From the NCBI GenBank assembly GCA_019635735.1, contig JAHBYX010000015.1:1-64000 (forward strand): a stretch of DNA of 64,000 bases, in the 5' to 3' direction. The translations under genes and the position numbers were made by a program. The notes under the pieces were generated by a model, which had not been told where the DNA came from, made no database searches, and saw nothing but the letters and a program-made list of their open reading frames with translations. This DNA is from Mesorhizobium sp. GTDB lineage: Bacteria; Pseudomonadota; Alphaproteobacteria; Rhizobiales; Rhizobiaceae. The stretch's first letter is position 1, and each line of letters starts with the position of its first letter. Positions 8,237 through 17,022 of this stretch are shown here, one piece after another.

Positions 8237-8866
8237 GTGACAGCAATGACGTCAGCCGCCATGGACTTCTCCCCCTCCAGGGCCGAGCGGCGTAACTTCC
8301 AACGCGTGCGCGTCAAGATCTACGGCCGTTTCATGCTGGAGGACCGCTCGGAGCACCCTTGCCAGGTTCTCGACATGTCGCCCGGAAATGTGCTGCTGCG
8401 TGCCGATCGCATCGGCCAGCCCGGCGAGAAGGTCATCGCCTATATCGATCACATCGGCCGCATCGAAGGCGTGGTGACCCGCACGCAGGCCGACGGCTTC
8501 GCGATGACCATCGTCGCGTCCGACCGCAAGAAGGACAAGCTCGCCGCCCAGCTCACCTGGCTCGCGAACAAGCATGAACTCGACCTCCCCGAGGATCGCC
8601 GTCACGAGCGTATCGCGCCGCGCAACCCGATCAGCGTCCTGCAGCTTGCGGACGGCCGCCAGTATCAGTGCCGCATCATCGACCTGTCGCTCTCCGGTGC
8701 GGCAATCGAGATCAACGTGAGGCCGGCACTTGGCACGCAGGTCACGCTCGGCACCATGCGCGGACAGGTGGTCCGCCATTTCGAGGACGGCGTCGCGATC
8801 GAGTTCGCCGTCGTGCAGAGGCCGGAATCGCTCGAGGCCGAGTTCAGCGCCGGCCGCTCCCTCTAG
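8237..8866 (+). CDS. Tandem PilZ-domain protein
   Basis: About 209 residues with two PilZ units, the domain that binds cyclic di-GMP. The first (about residues 14-100) has RRNFQR, giving RxxxR, but DMSPGN where DxSxxG is expected. The second (about 115-205) has RRHER and DLSLSG, a complete motif. It may therefore bind ligand in only one unit. Start is GTG 8237 (GAGG four bases upstream) or ATG 8246. A terminator follows directly, so the transcript ends here. Confidence 0.85.
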   Translation: MTAMTSAAMDFSPSRAERRNFQRVRVKIYGRFMLEDRSEHPCQVLDMSPGNVLLRADRIGQPGEKVIAYIDHIGRIEGVVTRTQADGFAMTIVASDRKKDKLAAQLTWLANKHELDLPEDRRHERIAPRNPISVLQLADGRQYQCRIIDLSLSGAAIEINVRPALGTQVTLGTMRGQVVRHFEDGVAIEFAVVQRPESLEAEFSAGRSL

Positions 8867-8894
8867 GCACACACCTCTTCCAAAAAAGATCGAC

Positions 8895-8917
8895 AGGCCG
8901 GGTTCGCCCGGCCTTTT
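8895..8917 (+). terminator. Intrinsic terminator after the PilZ gene
   Basis: The stem AGGCCGGG / CCCGGCCT with a TTCG loop (8896-8913) is followed by TTTCCGTTCTT. It lies about 30 bases after the PilZ stop codon. Confidence 0.8.
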
Positions 8918-9027
8918 CCGTTCTTGCGAGCGGCACCCGGGCATAGCCGATGCGCCGGCGATTCTCCATCGCAATCCGAACCCGACGGCTGTCCGCGACC
9001 GGTGGTGCCCCATTCCTTCCGCCGATT

Positions 9028-9105
9028 ACTTGGATTTTAGCAAAATTCTATTCTTATTTTATATTTGTTCTATTCTATTTAGTTTCAATCTATACTTCGC
9101 TCTTT
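9028..9105 (+). promoter_or_regulatory. AT-rich region before the BTLCP peptidase gene
   Basis: About 80 bases are dominated by A and T, with runs such as TTCTTATTTTATATTTGTTC, in an otherwise very GC-rich window. It lies 64-141 bases before the peptidase start and probably holds its promoter. No clear -35/-10 pair can be assigned. Confidence 0.4.
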
Positions 9106-9168
9106 TGCGTCGAATAAATCCGACCGTGTCATTGTCTCCTGGAACGGGGAGACGGGGACATGGGGACG

Positions 9169-9765
9169 ATGAAGACTTTCCTGTTGCTGGCCGCAGCATC
9201 GGCCACCGCGATCGGGTTGGGGAACCCGGCTGCGGCGGCATCGAGTTTCATGCCGGGCGGCGAGCGGACGACGCAGCCGATCGGACATTACGAGCTCTGC
9301 CTGCGCGTGCCACGCGAATGCGCCCAGAAGACGTCCAAGGCGACGCCGGTCGAGCTGACCCGCAAGCTCTGGGGTCAGATGATCGACATAAACAATGCCG
9401 TCAACACGATGGTGGCGCCACGCACCGATATGGAGATGTGGGGCCAGGAGGAATACTGGTCCTATCCCGACGGTGAAGGCGACTGCGAGGACTATGTGCT
9501 CGAAAAGCGGCGCCAGTTGTCTGCGCTTGGCATATCTCCTGGCAACCTCCTCATCACGGTCGTTCGCCAGCCGAACGGCGACGGGCATGCCGTGCTCACC
9601 GTCCGCACCAGTCTGGGCGACTTCGTTCTCGACAATCTCGAGCCGAAGATCCTCGCCTGGACCGATACCGAGTATACCTACCTGAAGCGCCAGTCCGAAC
9701 GGAACGCCGGTGTCTGGGTGGCTGTCAACGACAGTCGCGCCGTCGCCGTCGGCAGCGTCAAGTAG
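9169..9765 (+). CDS. Secreted transglutaminase-like cysteine peptidase (BTLCP family)
   Basis: A 198-residue protein with a signal peptide (MKTFLLLAAASATAIGL then AAAA, about residues 1-24). The papain/transglutaminase triad is visible: Cys in EGDCEDYVLEKRRQL, His in GDGHAVLTV and Asp in LGDFVLDNL. The order and spacing match bacterial transglutaminase-like cysteine peptidases (PF06035). In other bacteria relatives such as LapG cleave adhesins under c-di-GMP control, but the LapD/LapA partners are not here. ATG 9169 has GGGGA upstream; ATG 9160 is the alternative. Confidence 0.85.
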   Translation: MKTFLLLAAASATAIGLGNPAAAASSFMPGGERTTQPIGHYELCLRVPRECAQKTSKATPVELTRKLWGQMIDINNAVNTMVAPRTDMEMWGQEEYWSYPDGEGDCEDYVLEKRRQLSALGISPGNLLITVVRQPNGDGHAVLTVRTSLGDFVLDNLEPKILAWTDTEYTYLKRQSERNAGVWVAVNDSRAVAVGSVK

Positions 9766-9820
9766 GAGGAGACAACCCGGTCGAGTCCCCCACCCTCCCC
9801 GTCCCCAACGACCGGGTTCA

Positions 9821-9857
9821 GGAGCCGGCCCATGTCCCCGGGCCGGCTCCGCCTTTT
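9821..9857 (+). terminator. Intrinsic terminator after the BTLCP gene
   Basis: An 11-bp stem (GGAGCCGGCCC / GGGCCGGCTCC, 9821-9850) with an 8-base loop is followed by GCCTTTTC. A larger weaker inverted repeat (CCGGTCG / CGACCGG) lies just before it. Confidence 0.75.
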
Positions 9858-9905
9858 CTGGCGCAGGAAACTGGCGCAGCGCGCCCGGCTTGGGAAGGGA
9901 ACGGG

Positions 9906-10436
9906 CTAGTCGGCCTGCTTCAGGCCTTTGCCGAAGCGCTTGCCGTTGTCGACATAGTGCTGCGCCGACACTTTCAGCCGGGCAGCGGCCGCATCATCGA
10001 GGGTGCGCACGGCCTTGGCGGGCGAGCCGACGATCAGCGAATTGTCCGGGAACTCCTTGCCTTCCGTCACCAGCGCGCCTGCGCCCACCAAGGAGTTCTT
10101 TCCGATCCTCGCGCCGTTGAGGATGATCGCGCCCATGCCAACCAGCGAGTTGTCGCCGATCGTGCAGCCGTGCAGCATGGCGCGGTGGCCGATCGTGCAA
10201 CCCTCTCCGATCGTCAGCGCGTAGCCCGGATCGGTGTGCATGATCGTATGTTCCTGCACATTTGAGCGCGCGCCGATGGTGATCTTCTCGTTGTCGCCGC
10301 GGATGGCCGTCCCGAACCAGATCGATACATCCCGTCCGATGGCGATATTTCCGATCAGGGTCGCGTCGGGAGCGATGAAATTGCTGTCGCGGTCCTCGAA
10401 TTCCGGGCTCTTGCCGTCGATCGAATAGATTGGCAT
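9906..10436 (-). CDS. Gamma-class carbonic anhydrase family protein
   Basis: A 176-residue left-handed beta-helix protein built of hexapeptide repeats (for example ATLIGNIAIGRDVSIW and GARIGKNSLVGAGA). Zinc-ligand-type histidines are seen in NVQEHTIMHTD and TIGHRAMLHGC. This is the gamma carbonic anhydrase/YrdA family. Members hydrate CO2 or have unknown roles, so catalytic activity is not certain. It stands alone and converges with the BTLCP gene. Confidence 0.88.
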   Translation of the reverse strand: MPIYSIDGKSPEFEDRDSNFIAPDATLIGNIAIGRDVSIWFGTAIRGDNEKITIGARSNVQEHTIMHTDPGYALTIGEGCTIGHRAMLHGCTIGDNSLVGMGAIILNGARIGKNSLVGAGALVTEGKEFPDNSLIVGSPAKAVRTLDDAAAARLKVSAQHYVDNGKRFGKGLKQAD

Positions 10437-10467
10437 TGGGGTCCTCTCCTCGCTGGATCAGAGGCCC

Positions 10468-10788
10468 CTAGCCGCCTGACGCAAGGATCGCAAGCTCGGT
10501 CGCGACGATGCCGGTGGCAAGCGTCCATCCGAGAGCGATCGCCAGGCAGGCGACGAACGACGGAACACCGATGCGGCGGGTCGCCCGCGCGGCGAGCGCG
10601 TCGTTCACCAGCATGAAGGGCCCGGCCGCAAGACTTGCGGCAAGCGACAGCGCGATGCGCCGGCGGTCGATGAATGGCGGCGCCAGGCGCAATCGCGCGC
10701 CAGCCGCGATCTCCATGACCGATCCGGCGAAGCCGGCGATCGTCAGCCCGACGGCAAGGGCGAAAGCAACCGCCCAAAGCATGTCCAT
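10468..10788 (-). CDS. Small membrane protein (DUF6949-like), function unknown
   Basis: A 106-residue hydrophobic protein with three probable membrane segments (about residues 4-24, 45-62 and 78-102). An excellent ribosome site, CGGGAGGTGA, precedes the ATG at 10788. The family assignment is from memory. It is divergent from the next gene, sharing about 100 bases of control region with it. Confidence 0.6.
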   Translation of the reverse strand: MDMLWAVAFALAVGLTIAGFAGSVMEIAAGARLRLAPPFIDRRRIALSLAASLAAGPFMLVNDALAARATRRIGVPSFVACLAIALGWTLATGIVATELAILASGG

Positions 10789-10890
10789 GTTCACCTCCCG
10801 TTTACCATGTTGGTTCAGCTTGGCCGCCAGGCGCGGTGCAATCGCCGTGCCGTTCGACCTGTGCCGGCAAGGCACATCGCGGTGCGGGAG

Positions 10891-11628
10891 ATGGATCACG
10901 TGATGGGGACGGCGGCAGACCCGGTATCGCGGCCCCTGCTTGACCAGCGCTTCGTCTGGCGTGTCTTCTATGCCTTCGCCGCTCTGGCGATCCTGTCCGC
11001 GGCGATCAGCGTCGCCGGCCGGTATGCCGGCCGCACCATCGCCATGGCCGGCCACACGGACGACACGACGATCGCCGAGGTGGTGATCGGCAACAATGTC
11101 GTTGCCGCGCCGAAGAACATGATCCGCTTCGAGGCGGCCCGGCGAAACGGCGTTTCGGCCCGGCTCGACCTCTACATGCGCTGGCCGCAGCTCGACGGCT
11201 ATTCGGACGCCGCGCGCCGCGATTTCAACCATGCAGGCGGAGCGCCCAACATCGTCTTCGTCTCGCTCTCGCAGCGCATGATGTCGCGCGGCATGAGCGG
11301 CCGCTTCGAGCCGATCTATTCGCAACTGACGCAGCCGACCGGAACGATCCTTCCTGGCGGCCTGGCGGTCCGCAGTTTCATCGAGAAGTCGGGCTACATG
11401 AACGAGATCCTGGTCGTCGCCGAACGCCGGGGCGAAGACCCCTATGTCGCGCGCTGCCTCGACGAGGCCGCCGCCTCGGGATCGCTGGCGCCATGCGAGC
11501 GCGACGTCCAGATCGGCGACGATCTCAGCCTCAGCTACCGCTTCCCGCGCGAATTGCTCGCCGACTGGAAATCACTCGACGCAGCCGTGGTCGGGAAGGT
11601 CAATTCGATGCTGAAGACCGGGAACTGA
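10891..11628 (+). CDS. Conserved hypothetical protein with one N-terminal membrane anchor
   Basis: About 245 residues. There is a hydrophobic segment near residues 23-43 (VFYAFAALAILSAAISVAG), then a soluble domain. That domain contains TTIAEVVIGNNVVAAPKNMIR, RLDLYMRWPQLDGYS and two cysteines that could form a disulfide (VARCLDEAAA, LAPCERDV). This suggests a periplasmic domain anchored in the inner membrane. The function is not recognised. The start could be 10891 or 10903; GGGAG directly abuts the first ATG. Confidence 0.65.
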   Translation: MDHVMGTAADPVSRPLLDQRFVWRVFYAFAALAILSAAISVAGRYAGRTIAMAGHTDDTTIAEVVIGNNVVAAPKNMIRFEAARRNGVSARLDLYMRWPQLDGYSDAARRDFNHAGGAPNIVFVSLSQRMMSRGMSGRFEPIYSQLTQPTGTILPGGLAVRSFIEKSGYMNEILVVAERRGEDPYVARCLDEAAASGSLAPCERDVQIGDDLSLSYRFPRELLADWKSLDAAVVGKVNSMLKTGN

Positions 11629-11662
11629 TCTCGCCGGTCTGGCCGCCGCCATCCGCGCTCGG

Positions 11663-12052
11663 CTACGTGTTGACGCCGAGCTCCGCGAGGCGCTCGACGC
11701 AGGACTCTTCGGCCTGGTCGAGTTCGGCAAGCGTCTCCTCGAGATCGCGCCGTTTCTGACGCAGATCGCTTCGCTTCTCCTCGATGCGCTTGATCAGGAG
11801 CTTGAGCTGTCCCGCCTCGCCGGGCGGTTCGTCGTACATCTTGATGATCTCGCGGATCTCGTTGATCGAGAAGCCGAGGCGCTTGCCGCGCATGATCTGC
11901 TTGACCAGATGCCGGTCGGACGGGCGGAACAGGCGCGTGCGCCCCCGCCGAAGCGGCTGGATCAGTCCTTCGTCCTCGTAGAACCGCAACGTGCGCGTCG
12001 AAATGTCGAACTCACGCGTCAGCTCGGTGATCGTGTAGTATTCACGCGCCAT
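11663..12052 (-). CDS. MerR-family transcriptional regulator
   Basis: A 129-residue protein. The winged helix-turn-helix is at residues 5-70 (YTITELTREFDISTRTLRFY, EDEGLI, RPSDRHLVKQIMRGKRLGFS), followed by a coiled-coil dimer helix (about 80-120). A single cysteine near the C-terminus does not suggest a metal-binding site. The overall pattern recalls LiuR-like regulators of branched-chain or fatty acid breakdown, but no such genes are adjacent. A palindrome between a -35-like box and its own start suggests autoregulation. Confidence 0.85.
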   Translation of the reverse strand: MAREYYTITELTREFDISTRTLRFYEDEGLIQPLRRGRTRLFRPSDRHLVKQIMRGKRLGFSINEIREIIKMYDEPPGEAGQLKLLIKRIEEKRSDLRQKRRDLEETLAELDQAEESCVERLAELGVNT

Positions 12053-12101
12053 CTATTCGGACAAACTCCGGATTCCATTCCGCAAAAAGCTTGGCACGGC
12101 A

Positions 12102-12117
12102 TTTACGTAAAAGTCAA
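12102..12117 (-). promoter_or_regulatory. Probable MerR operator overlapping its promoter
   Basis: Reading the minus strand, a TTGACT -35-like box (12117-12112) is followed directly by the perfect palindrome TTTACGTAAA (12111-12102). MerR-type regulators bind palindromes between -35 and -10. The site lies about 50 bases before the MerR start and just after the mgtE stop codon. Confidence 0.5.
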
Positions 12118-12131
12118 TCGCGTGGGCGATC

Positions 12132-13544
12132 CTATGCGATCCCGAACCACCAGGCCGCGAGGCCGAGGAACGCGAAAAAGCCGACGACGTCCGTTACGGC
12201 CGTCACGAATACGGCCGATGCGACGGCCGGATCGGCGCCGACGCGATCGAGCAGGAGCGGGATGAGGATTCCCGCGAGAGCCGCGACGAACAGGTTGATG
12301 ATCATGGCTGCGGCGATGATGAAGCCGATATGGGGCTCGAACCACAGACCCGCCACCGTGCCGACAAGTATCGCGAAGACGATCCCGTTGATCAGCCCGA
12401 CGCCCATCTCGCGTCGGATGATGCGCCCCGCGTTGTAGATGTCGATGTCCTTCGTCGCGAGCGCGCGAACCGTCACCGTCATCGTCTGCGAGCCGGCATT
12501 GCCGCCCATGCCGGCGACGATCGGCATGAGGATCGCGAGAGCCACGACCTGTTCGATCGTAGCGTCGAACAGGCCGATCACGGTCGCGGCAAGGAACGCG
12601 GTAAGGAGGTTTACCAGCAACCACGGCACGCGGGAACGCGAAGTCGCTAGCACACTGTCCGACAGTTCCTCGTCGCCGACGCCGCCGAGGCGCATGATGT
12701 CCTCCTCGGCTTCCTGCTGGATGACGTCGACGACGTCGTCAATGGTCAGCACGCCCACGAGCCGCTCGTTCTCGTCGACGACAGCGGCCGACAGCAGATC
12801 GTACTGCTCGAACTCCTGCGCCGCCTCCTCCTGGTCCATCGTCGCCGGGATCGCGTGGCGCGTCTCGTGCATGATGTCCTCGATCTTCTCGGCGCGCTTG
12901 GTGCGCAGGATCATGTCGAGGTCGACGGCGCCGAGCAGGCGGAACGTGGGATCGATGACGAAGACCTGCGCGAACCGGTCGGGCAGGTTCTGGTCTTCGC
13001 GCAGATAGTCGATGGTTTGGCCGACGGTCCAGAACGGCGGCACGGCGACGAATTCCGTCTGCATGCGCCGGCCGGCGGTCTCTTCGGGATAGTCGAGAGC
13101 CCGGCGCAGCCTGATCCGCTCGGTGAACGGAAGCTGCGAGAGGATTTCCTCCTGGTCGTCCTCGTCGAGATCTTCCAGGATGTAGACCGCGTCGTCGGAA
13201 TCGAGCTCCTGGACGGCCTGCGCGATCTGCTCGTTGGGAAGGTGGTCGACGATTTCCTGGCGGATCGAATCGTCGACTTCCGTCAGAGCGGCGAAATCGA
13301 AGTCCTCGCCGAGCAGGCTGACCAGTGCCCGGCGCTGGTCCGGCAGCAATGCTTCCAGCAGATCGCCGAGCTCGGACTGGTGAAGGTCGGCGAGATCCTG
13401 CTTCAGGATCAATACGTCGCGGTCCGCGATCGCCGCGCCGATATGGGCCAGATATGACGCGCGGATGGCGCCGCCCTCGCCGTATATATCGGCGCCGCCC
13501 TGATAGTCGTGGGGAGCGGGAGCGCGTTCGTTGGGCTCTTCCAA
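12132..13544 (-). CDS. mgtE: Magnesium transporter MgtE
   Basis: A 470-residue protein with the complete MgtE plan. It has an acidic N-terminal superhelical domain (about 35-140), two CBS domains (about 145-270, with FVIDPTFRLLGAVDLDMIL and ENERLVGVLTIDDVVDVI), a connecting helix, and five membrane helices from about residue 295. The pore motif region PIVAGMGGNAGSQTMTV is present. The CBS and N domains gate the channel in response to cytosolic Mg2+. Confidence 0.95.
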   Translation of the reverse strand: MEEPNERAPAPHDYQGGADIYGEGGAIRASYLAHIGAAIADRDVLILKQDLADLHQSELGDLLEALLPDQRRALVSLLGEDFDFAALTEVDDSIRQEIVDHLPNEQIAQAVQELDSDDAVYILEDLDEDDQEEILSQLPFTERIRLRRALDYPEETAGRRMQTEFVAVPPFWTVGQTIDYLREDQNLPDRFAQVFVIDPTFRLLGAVDLDMILRTKRAEKIEDIMHETRHAIPATMDQEEAAQEFEQYDLLSAAVVDENERLVGVLTIDDVVDVIQQEAEEDIMRLGGVGDEELSDSVLATSRSRVPWLLVNLLTAFLAATVIGLFDATIEQVVALAILMPIVAGMGGNAGSQTMTVTVRALATKDIDIYNAGRIIRREMGVGLINGIVFAILVGTVAGLWFEPHIGFIIAAAMIINLFVAALAGILIPLLLDRVGADPAVASAVFVTAVTDVVGFFAFLGLAAWWFGIA

Positions 13545-13794
13545 AGGCGCCTCCCTGTTTGCGGCTGCTTCGCCCCACCCTTACCGTCGCCGCATGCGAA
13601 ACATCAATCGAATTGCGACGCCCGCAAGTAGATACACCTTAGGCGTCAACCGGTATGTCACATGGACCGGCAGCCTTGTTCTCTGCTAGTCGATAGCGCT
13701 TGCGGCACGACCGCGGCTCGACGTGTTTGCCAGCAGGTGCCGGCTGGATTCCAGGTCAGTCGACGGGGTGGAGGAACGGGCTGGTGAAACGTCG

Positions 13795-14955
13795 ATGGCC
13801 GTAACACTGAAAAGATTCACCCTGCCGCTGACTCTGTTTGTTCTGGCAGCTCTGCTGATCGCCGGTTTCGCGTTCATGCGATGGAAGCCGGTCGACGTGA
13901 CCGTGGTCGGACCGGAAAAGGACGTTCCGGTCGAGGTTTTCGGACTCGGCACGGTGGAGGCCCGCACGATCTCGCAACTGGGTTTCGAAGTGTCCGGCAC
14001 CCTGGTGACGCTCGCCGCCGACTTCGGCGACAAGGTCGTGAAAGGCCAGGTGCTCGCGGAGCTCCAGGGCAGCGAACAGAGCGCCCGGGTGACGTCCATG
14101 AAGGCCGCGGCGGCCCAGGCGCGTGCCGCTGCCGCGCAGGCCCGCGCGACGGTCGGCCGCAGCCAGGTGGCGATGCGGCAGAAGCAGGCAATCAGCGAAA
14201 GGCGTGACGAACTCGCCCGTCGCGGCACCGCTTCCAGCGAAGCGACCGAGGAAGCCCGTGCGGCCTACGAGATCGCACTCGCCGACGTAGCCCTTGCCGA
14301 AAGCGCGGTGGACGTCGCGGACGAAAACGTCCGGCAGGCGGAGGCACTGCTCGCCGTCGAGGAGGCACGGTTGGCGAAATACACCCTCACGGCACCGTTC
14401 GACGGGCTGATCGTGGCGCGCCAGGGCGAACTGGGCTCGATCCTCAACCCCGGCCAGACGCTCTACACCATCGCCGATCCGGCGAGCATCTGGGTGCTCG
14501 CCTATGTCGACGAAGCGAAGTCGGGCCGCATCGAAATCGGCCAGCCGGCCCGCGTGACGTTGCGTTCGCAGCCGGGCCTCGTTCATGCCGCGCGCGTCGC
14601 CCGCATCGACATCGAAAGCGACCGGGTCAACGAAGAGCGCCGCGTCTACGTGAAATGCGAGGAATGCCCCGGCACGTTCCATCTCGGCGAACAGGCGGAG
14701 GTCGTCATCACGCTCGCGACTCTTGCCGACGCACTCCTCGTCCCCCTCTCGGCGATCACCGACCTGACGCATGACCGCGGCCAGGTTTGGACGCTGAAGG
14801 ACGGCAGGCTGGCCAAGGCGACCCTGCAGCTCGGCCTCAGAACCCTCGACGGCCGTGTCGAAGTGGTCGACGGCCTTCCGGAAGGTGCGCAGATCGTGAG
14901 CGCCCCGACGAGTGGCCTTGCAGAGGGACGCTCCGCACGGGTCGCGGGCAAATGA
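13795..14955 (+). CDS. HlyD-family periplasmic adaptor (membrane fusion protein)
   Basis: A 386-residue protein. One N-terminal membrane anchor (about 8-27) is followed by a barrel-sandwich/lipoyl half, a long alpha hairpin rich in Ala, Gln and Glu (about 95-195), the second lipoyl half (LTAPFDGLIVARQGELGSIL), and beta-barrel and proximal domains. It should link the inner-membrane exporter encoded next to an outer-membrane channel. It overlaps the permease gene by four bases (ATGA), which indicates an operon. ATG 13795 is chosen; an in-frame GTG at 13768 is possible. Confidence 0.85.
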   Translation: MAVTLKRFTLPLTLFVLAALLIAGFAFMRWKPVDVTVVGPEKDVPVEVFGLGTVEARTISQLGFEVSGTLVTLAADFGDKVVKGQVLAELQGSEQSARVTSMKAAAAQARAAAAQARATVGRSQVAMRQKQAISERRDELARRGTASSEATEEARAAYEIALADVALAESAVDVADENVRQAEALLAVEEARLAKYTLTAPFDGLIVARQGELGSILNPGQTLYTIADPASIWVLAYVDEAKSGRIEIGQPARVTLRSQPGLVHAARVARIDIESDRVNEERRVYVKCEECPGTFHLGEQAEVVITLATLADALLVPLSAITDLTHDRGQVWTLKDGRLAKATLQLGLRTLDGRVEVVDGLPEGAQIVSAPTSGLAEGRSARVAGK

Positions 14956-16085
14956 ACCTCGCCTTCCGCGACATCCGCCACAAGCTCGGTCGCTTCATCC
15001 TCACCTGCCTGGGGCTTAGCCTTCTGCTGGGTGTGGTTGTCACCATGGCGGGCATCTACCGCGGCCAGACGGCCGATGCGCTGGCGTTGCTCAACGCCAC
15101 CGACGCGGATGTCTGGATCGTCGAGTCCGGCTCGCAGGGGCCGTTCGCCGAGGCATCCCGCGTGCCGGGCGACACGCGCGAGCTGGTGGCGCGGATCTAC
15201 GGTGTCGAGGAAGCGGGGTCGCTGACCCTGCAGACTGTCCAGCTCCTCCACAATGGCCGCCGTCTGCGCATCCAGATCGTCGGCTATGAACCGGGCCGGC
15301 CGGGCGCTCCGGCTCACCTGACCGACGGTCGCCAGATCACCTCCAGCAGGTTCGAGCTGATCGCCGACCGGCAGACCGGCCTGAAGGTCGGGGAGCGGAT
15401 AACCCTCGGCCGCGACAACTTCACGGTGGTCGGCCTAACCTCGGGCGTGGTGACACTGTCGGGCGATTCCGTTCTCTACATGGCGCTGCGGGACGCCCAG
15501 CAGCTGCAATTCGACCTTGCGCCGCCGGCGGCGCGCAAGGAGGCGGCGCGCGGCGCCCAGCGCAGCGGCACCGATTTCGTCAACGCGGTTGTCGCCAGGG
15601 TTTCGCCCAATGTGCCGTCCGCGGTGATCGCCGCCGAGATCGCCCGCTGGAAGCACCTGTCGGTTCTGACGGGCGCCCAGCAGGAGACGCTTCTGACGCG
15701 CACCGTCATCGAACGGGCCAGCCGCCAGATCGGCCTGTTCATGACCGTGCTGACGCTCGTATCGGCCGTGATCATCGCATTGATCGTCTACACGCTGACG
15801 CTGGACAAGACCCGCGACATCGCCACGCTGAAGATGATCGGGGCGCCAGACAGGACGATCATCGGCCTGATCGTCCAGCAGGCGCTGCTGATGGGGGTGA
15901 GCGGCTTCGTCATCGGCACTTTGCTCGTCTATCTCTTCCGCGGCGTCTTTCCGCGACGCATCGAGATGCTGCCCACCGACATCGCCGGCCTGTTCGTGGT
16001 CGTCGTCGTGGTCTGCCTGGCGGCGAGCGCGCTGGGGGTAAGGGTCGCCGTCAAGGTCGACCCCTCCCGCGCCCTGGCGGGTTAG
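14952..16085 (+). CDS. FtsX-type ABC transporter permease (DevC/MacB-like)
   Basis: A 377-residue protein. An N-terminal membrane helix (about 15-38) is followed by a large periplasmic domain of about 200 residues and three C-terminal helices (about 255-280, 305-330 and 340-365). The FtsX motif KTRDIATLKMIGAPDRTI lies between the second and third helices. Together with its neighbours it forms an adaptor-permease-ATPase exporter like DevBCA or MacAB. The cargo, perhaps a lipid or peptide, cannot be told. No outer-membrane channel gene is adjacent. Confidence 0.85.
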   Translation: MNLAFRDIRHKLGRFILTCLGLSLLLGVVVTMAGIYRGQTADALALLNATDADVWIVESGSQGPFAEASRVPGDTRELVARIYGVEEAGSLTLQTVQLLHNGRRLRIQIVGYEPGRPGAPAHLTDGRQITSSRFELIADRQTGLKVGERITLGRDNFTVVGLTSGVVTLSGDSVLYMALRDAQQLQFDLAPPAARKEAARGAQRSGTDFVNAVVARVSPNVPSAVIAAEIARWKHLSVLTGAQQETLLTRTVIERASRQIGLFMTVLTLVSAVIIALIVYTLTLDKTRDIATLKMIGAPDRTIIGLIVQQALLMGVSGFVIGTLLVYLFRGVFPRRIEMLPTDIAGLFVVVVVVCLAASALGVRVAVKVDPSRALAG

Positions 16086-16090
16086 AACCG

Positions 16091-16789
16091 ATGGTGGAGA
16101 CGAAGCCCGCCGATGCCCTGGTCGAGATCCGGAGGATTTCAAAGCATTTCGGTGAAGGCGAGGCGCGCGTCGACGCGCTGCGCGACGTGACGCTGACGAT
16201 CAATGCGCGCGAGGTCGTCGGCCTCCTCGGCCCCAGCGGATCGGGCAAGAGCACCCTCTTGAATGCGATCGCCTGCATCCTCGAGCCGGACGGCGGCTGG
16301 ATGCGTCTCGACGGCGAGGTCGTCTATGACAACAGATGGCTGCGCGGCAACCTGAGGCGCCTGAGGCTGGACAAGATCGGCTTCATCTTCCAGTCGCACA
16401 ACCTGCTTCCGTTCCTCAACTGCACCGACAATGTCGCGCTGGTTCTCACCCTTGCCGGCTGGAAGATGAACGCCGCGGCGGCGCGGGCGCGCGAACTCCT
16501 GACCTATCTCCAGGTCGAGCACCGCGCGGCCGCGATGCCGGGGCAGCTCTCCGGCGGTGAGGCGCAGCGCGTGGCGATTGCCCGGGCGCTCGCCAACCGG
16601 CCGCGCATCATCCTCGCCGACGAGCCGACTGCGGCGCTCGATTCGGCCCGCGCCGGCATCGTCATGGACCTGCTCCACAAGCTGGCGGTCGACCAGGATG
16701 CGGCGATCATCGCCGTCACCCACGACGACAAGATCCTCGGCCGCCTGGACCGCATCTACAGGATGGTCGACGGGCGGCTGGCGGGATAG
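16091..16789 (+). CDS. ABC transporter ATP-binding protein of the same exporter
   Basis: A 232-residue ATPase. It has Walker A GPSGSGKST, Q-loop FQSHNLLPF, signature LSGGEAQRVAIARAL, Walker B IILADEPTAALDS and switch histidine VTHDD. It belongs to the MacB/LolD/DevA group. It starts five bases after the permease stop, so it is the third gene of the operon. No terminator is visible in the 230 bases after it. Confidence 0.92.
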   Translation: MVETKPADALVEIRRISKHFGEGEARVDALRDVTLTINAREVVGLLGPSGSGKSTLLNAIACILEPDGGWMRLDGEVVYDNRWLRGNLRRLRLDKIGFIFQSHNLLPFLNCTDNVALVLTLAGWKMNAAAARARELLTYLQVEHRAAAMPGQLSGGEAQRVAIARALANRPRIILADEPTAALDSARAGIVMDLLHKLAVDQDAAIIAVTHDDKILGRLDRIYRMVDGRLAG

Positions 16790-17022
16790 GGGCAAGCTCG
16801 AGTACAAGCTGATAGCAAATATTATTCGCAGGTTCGCATCGATATAGGCGGGATAGCCGGCCAATAACCCTTCATCACTTTGAATGTCGGCATTCCTCCG
16901 ACAATTGGGAGCGGATAAGCAGTCGTCAGTCTGTTCCAAATGCCCGCTGCCTCGTCCCGCCCTTACCGTCGTGGGTTGCGATTTCTGCGAATCTGGCCCC
17001 CACCCGCTGCTCGCGAGGCCGA

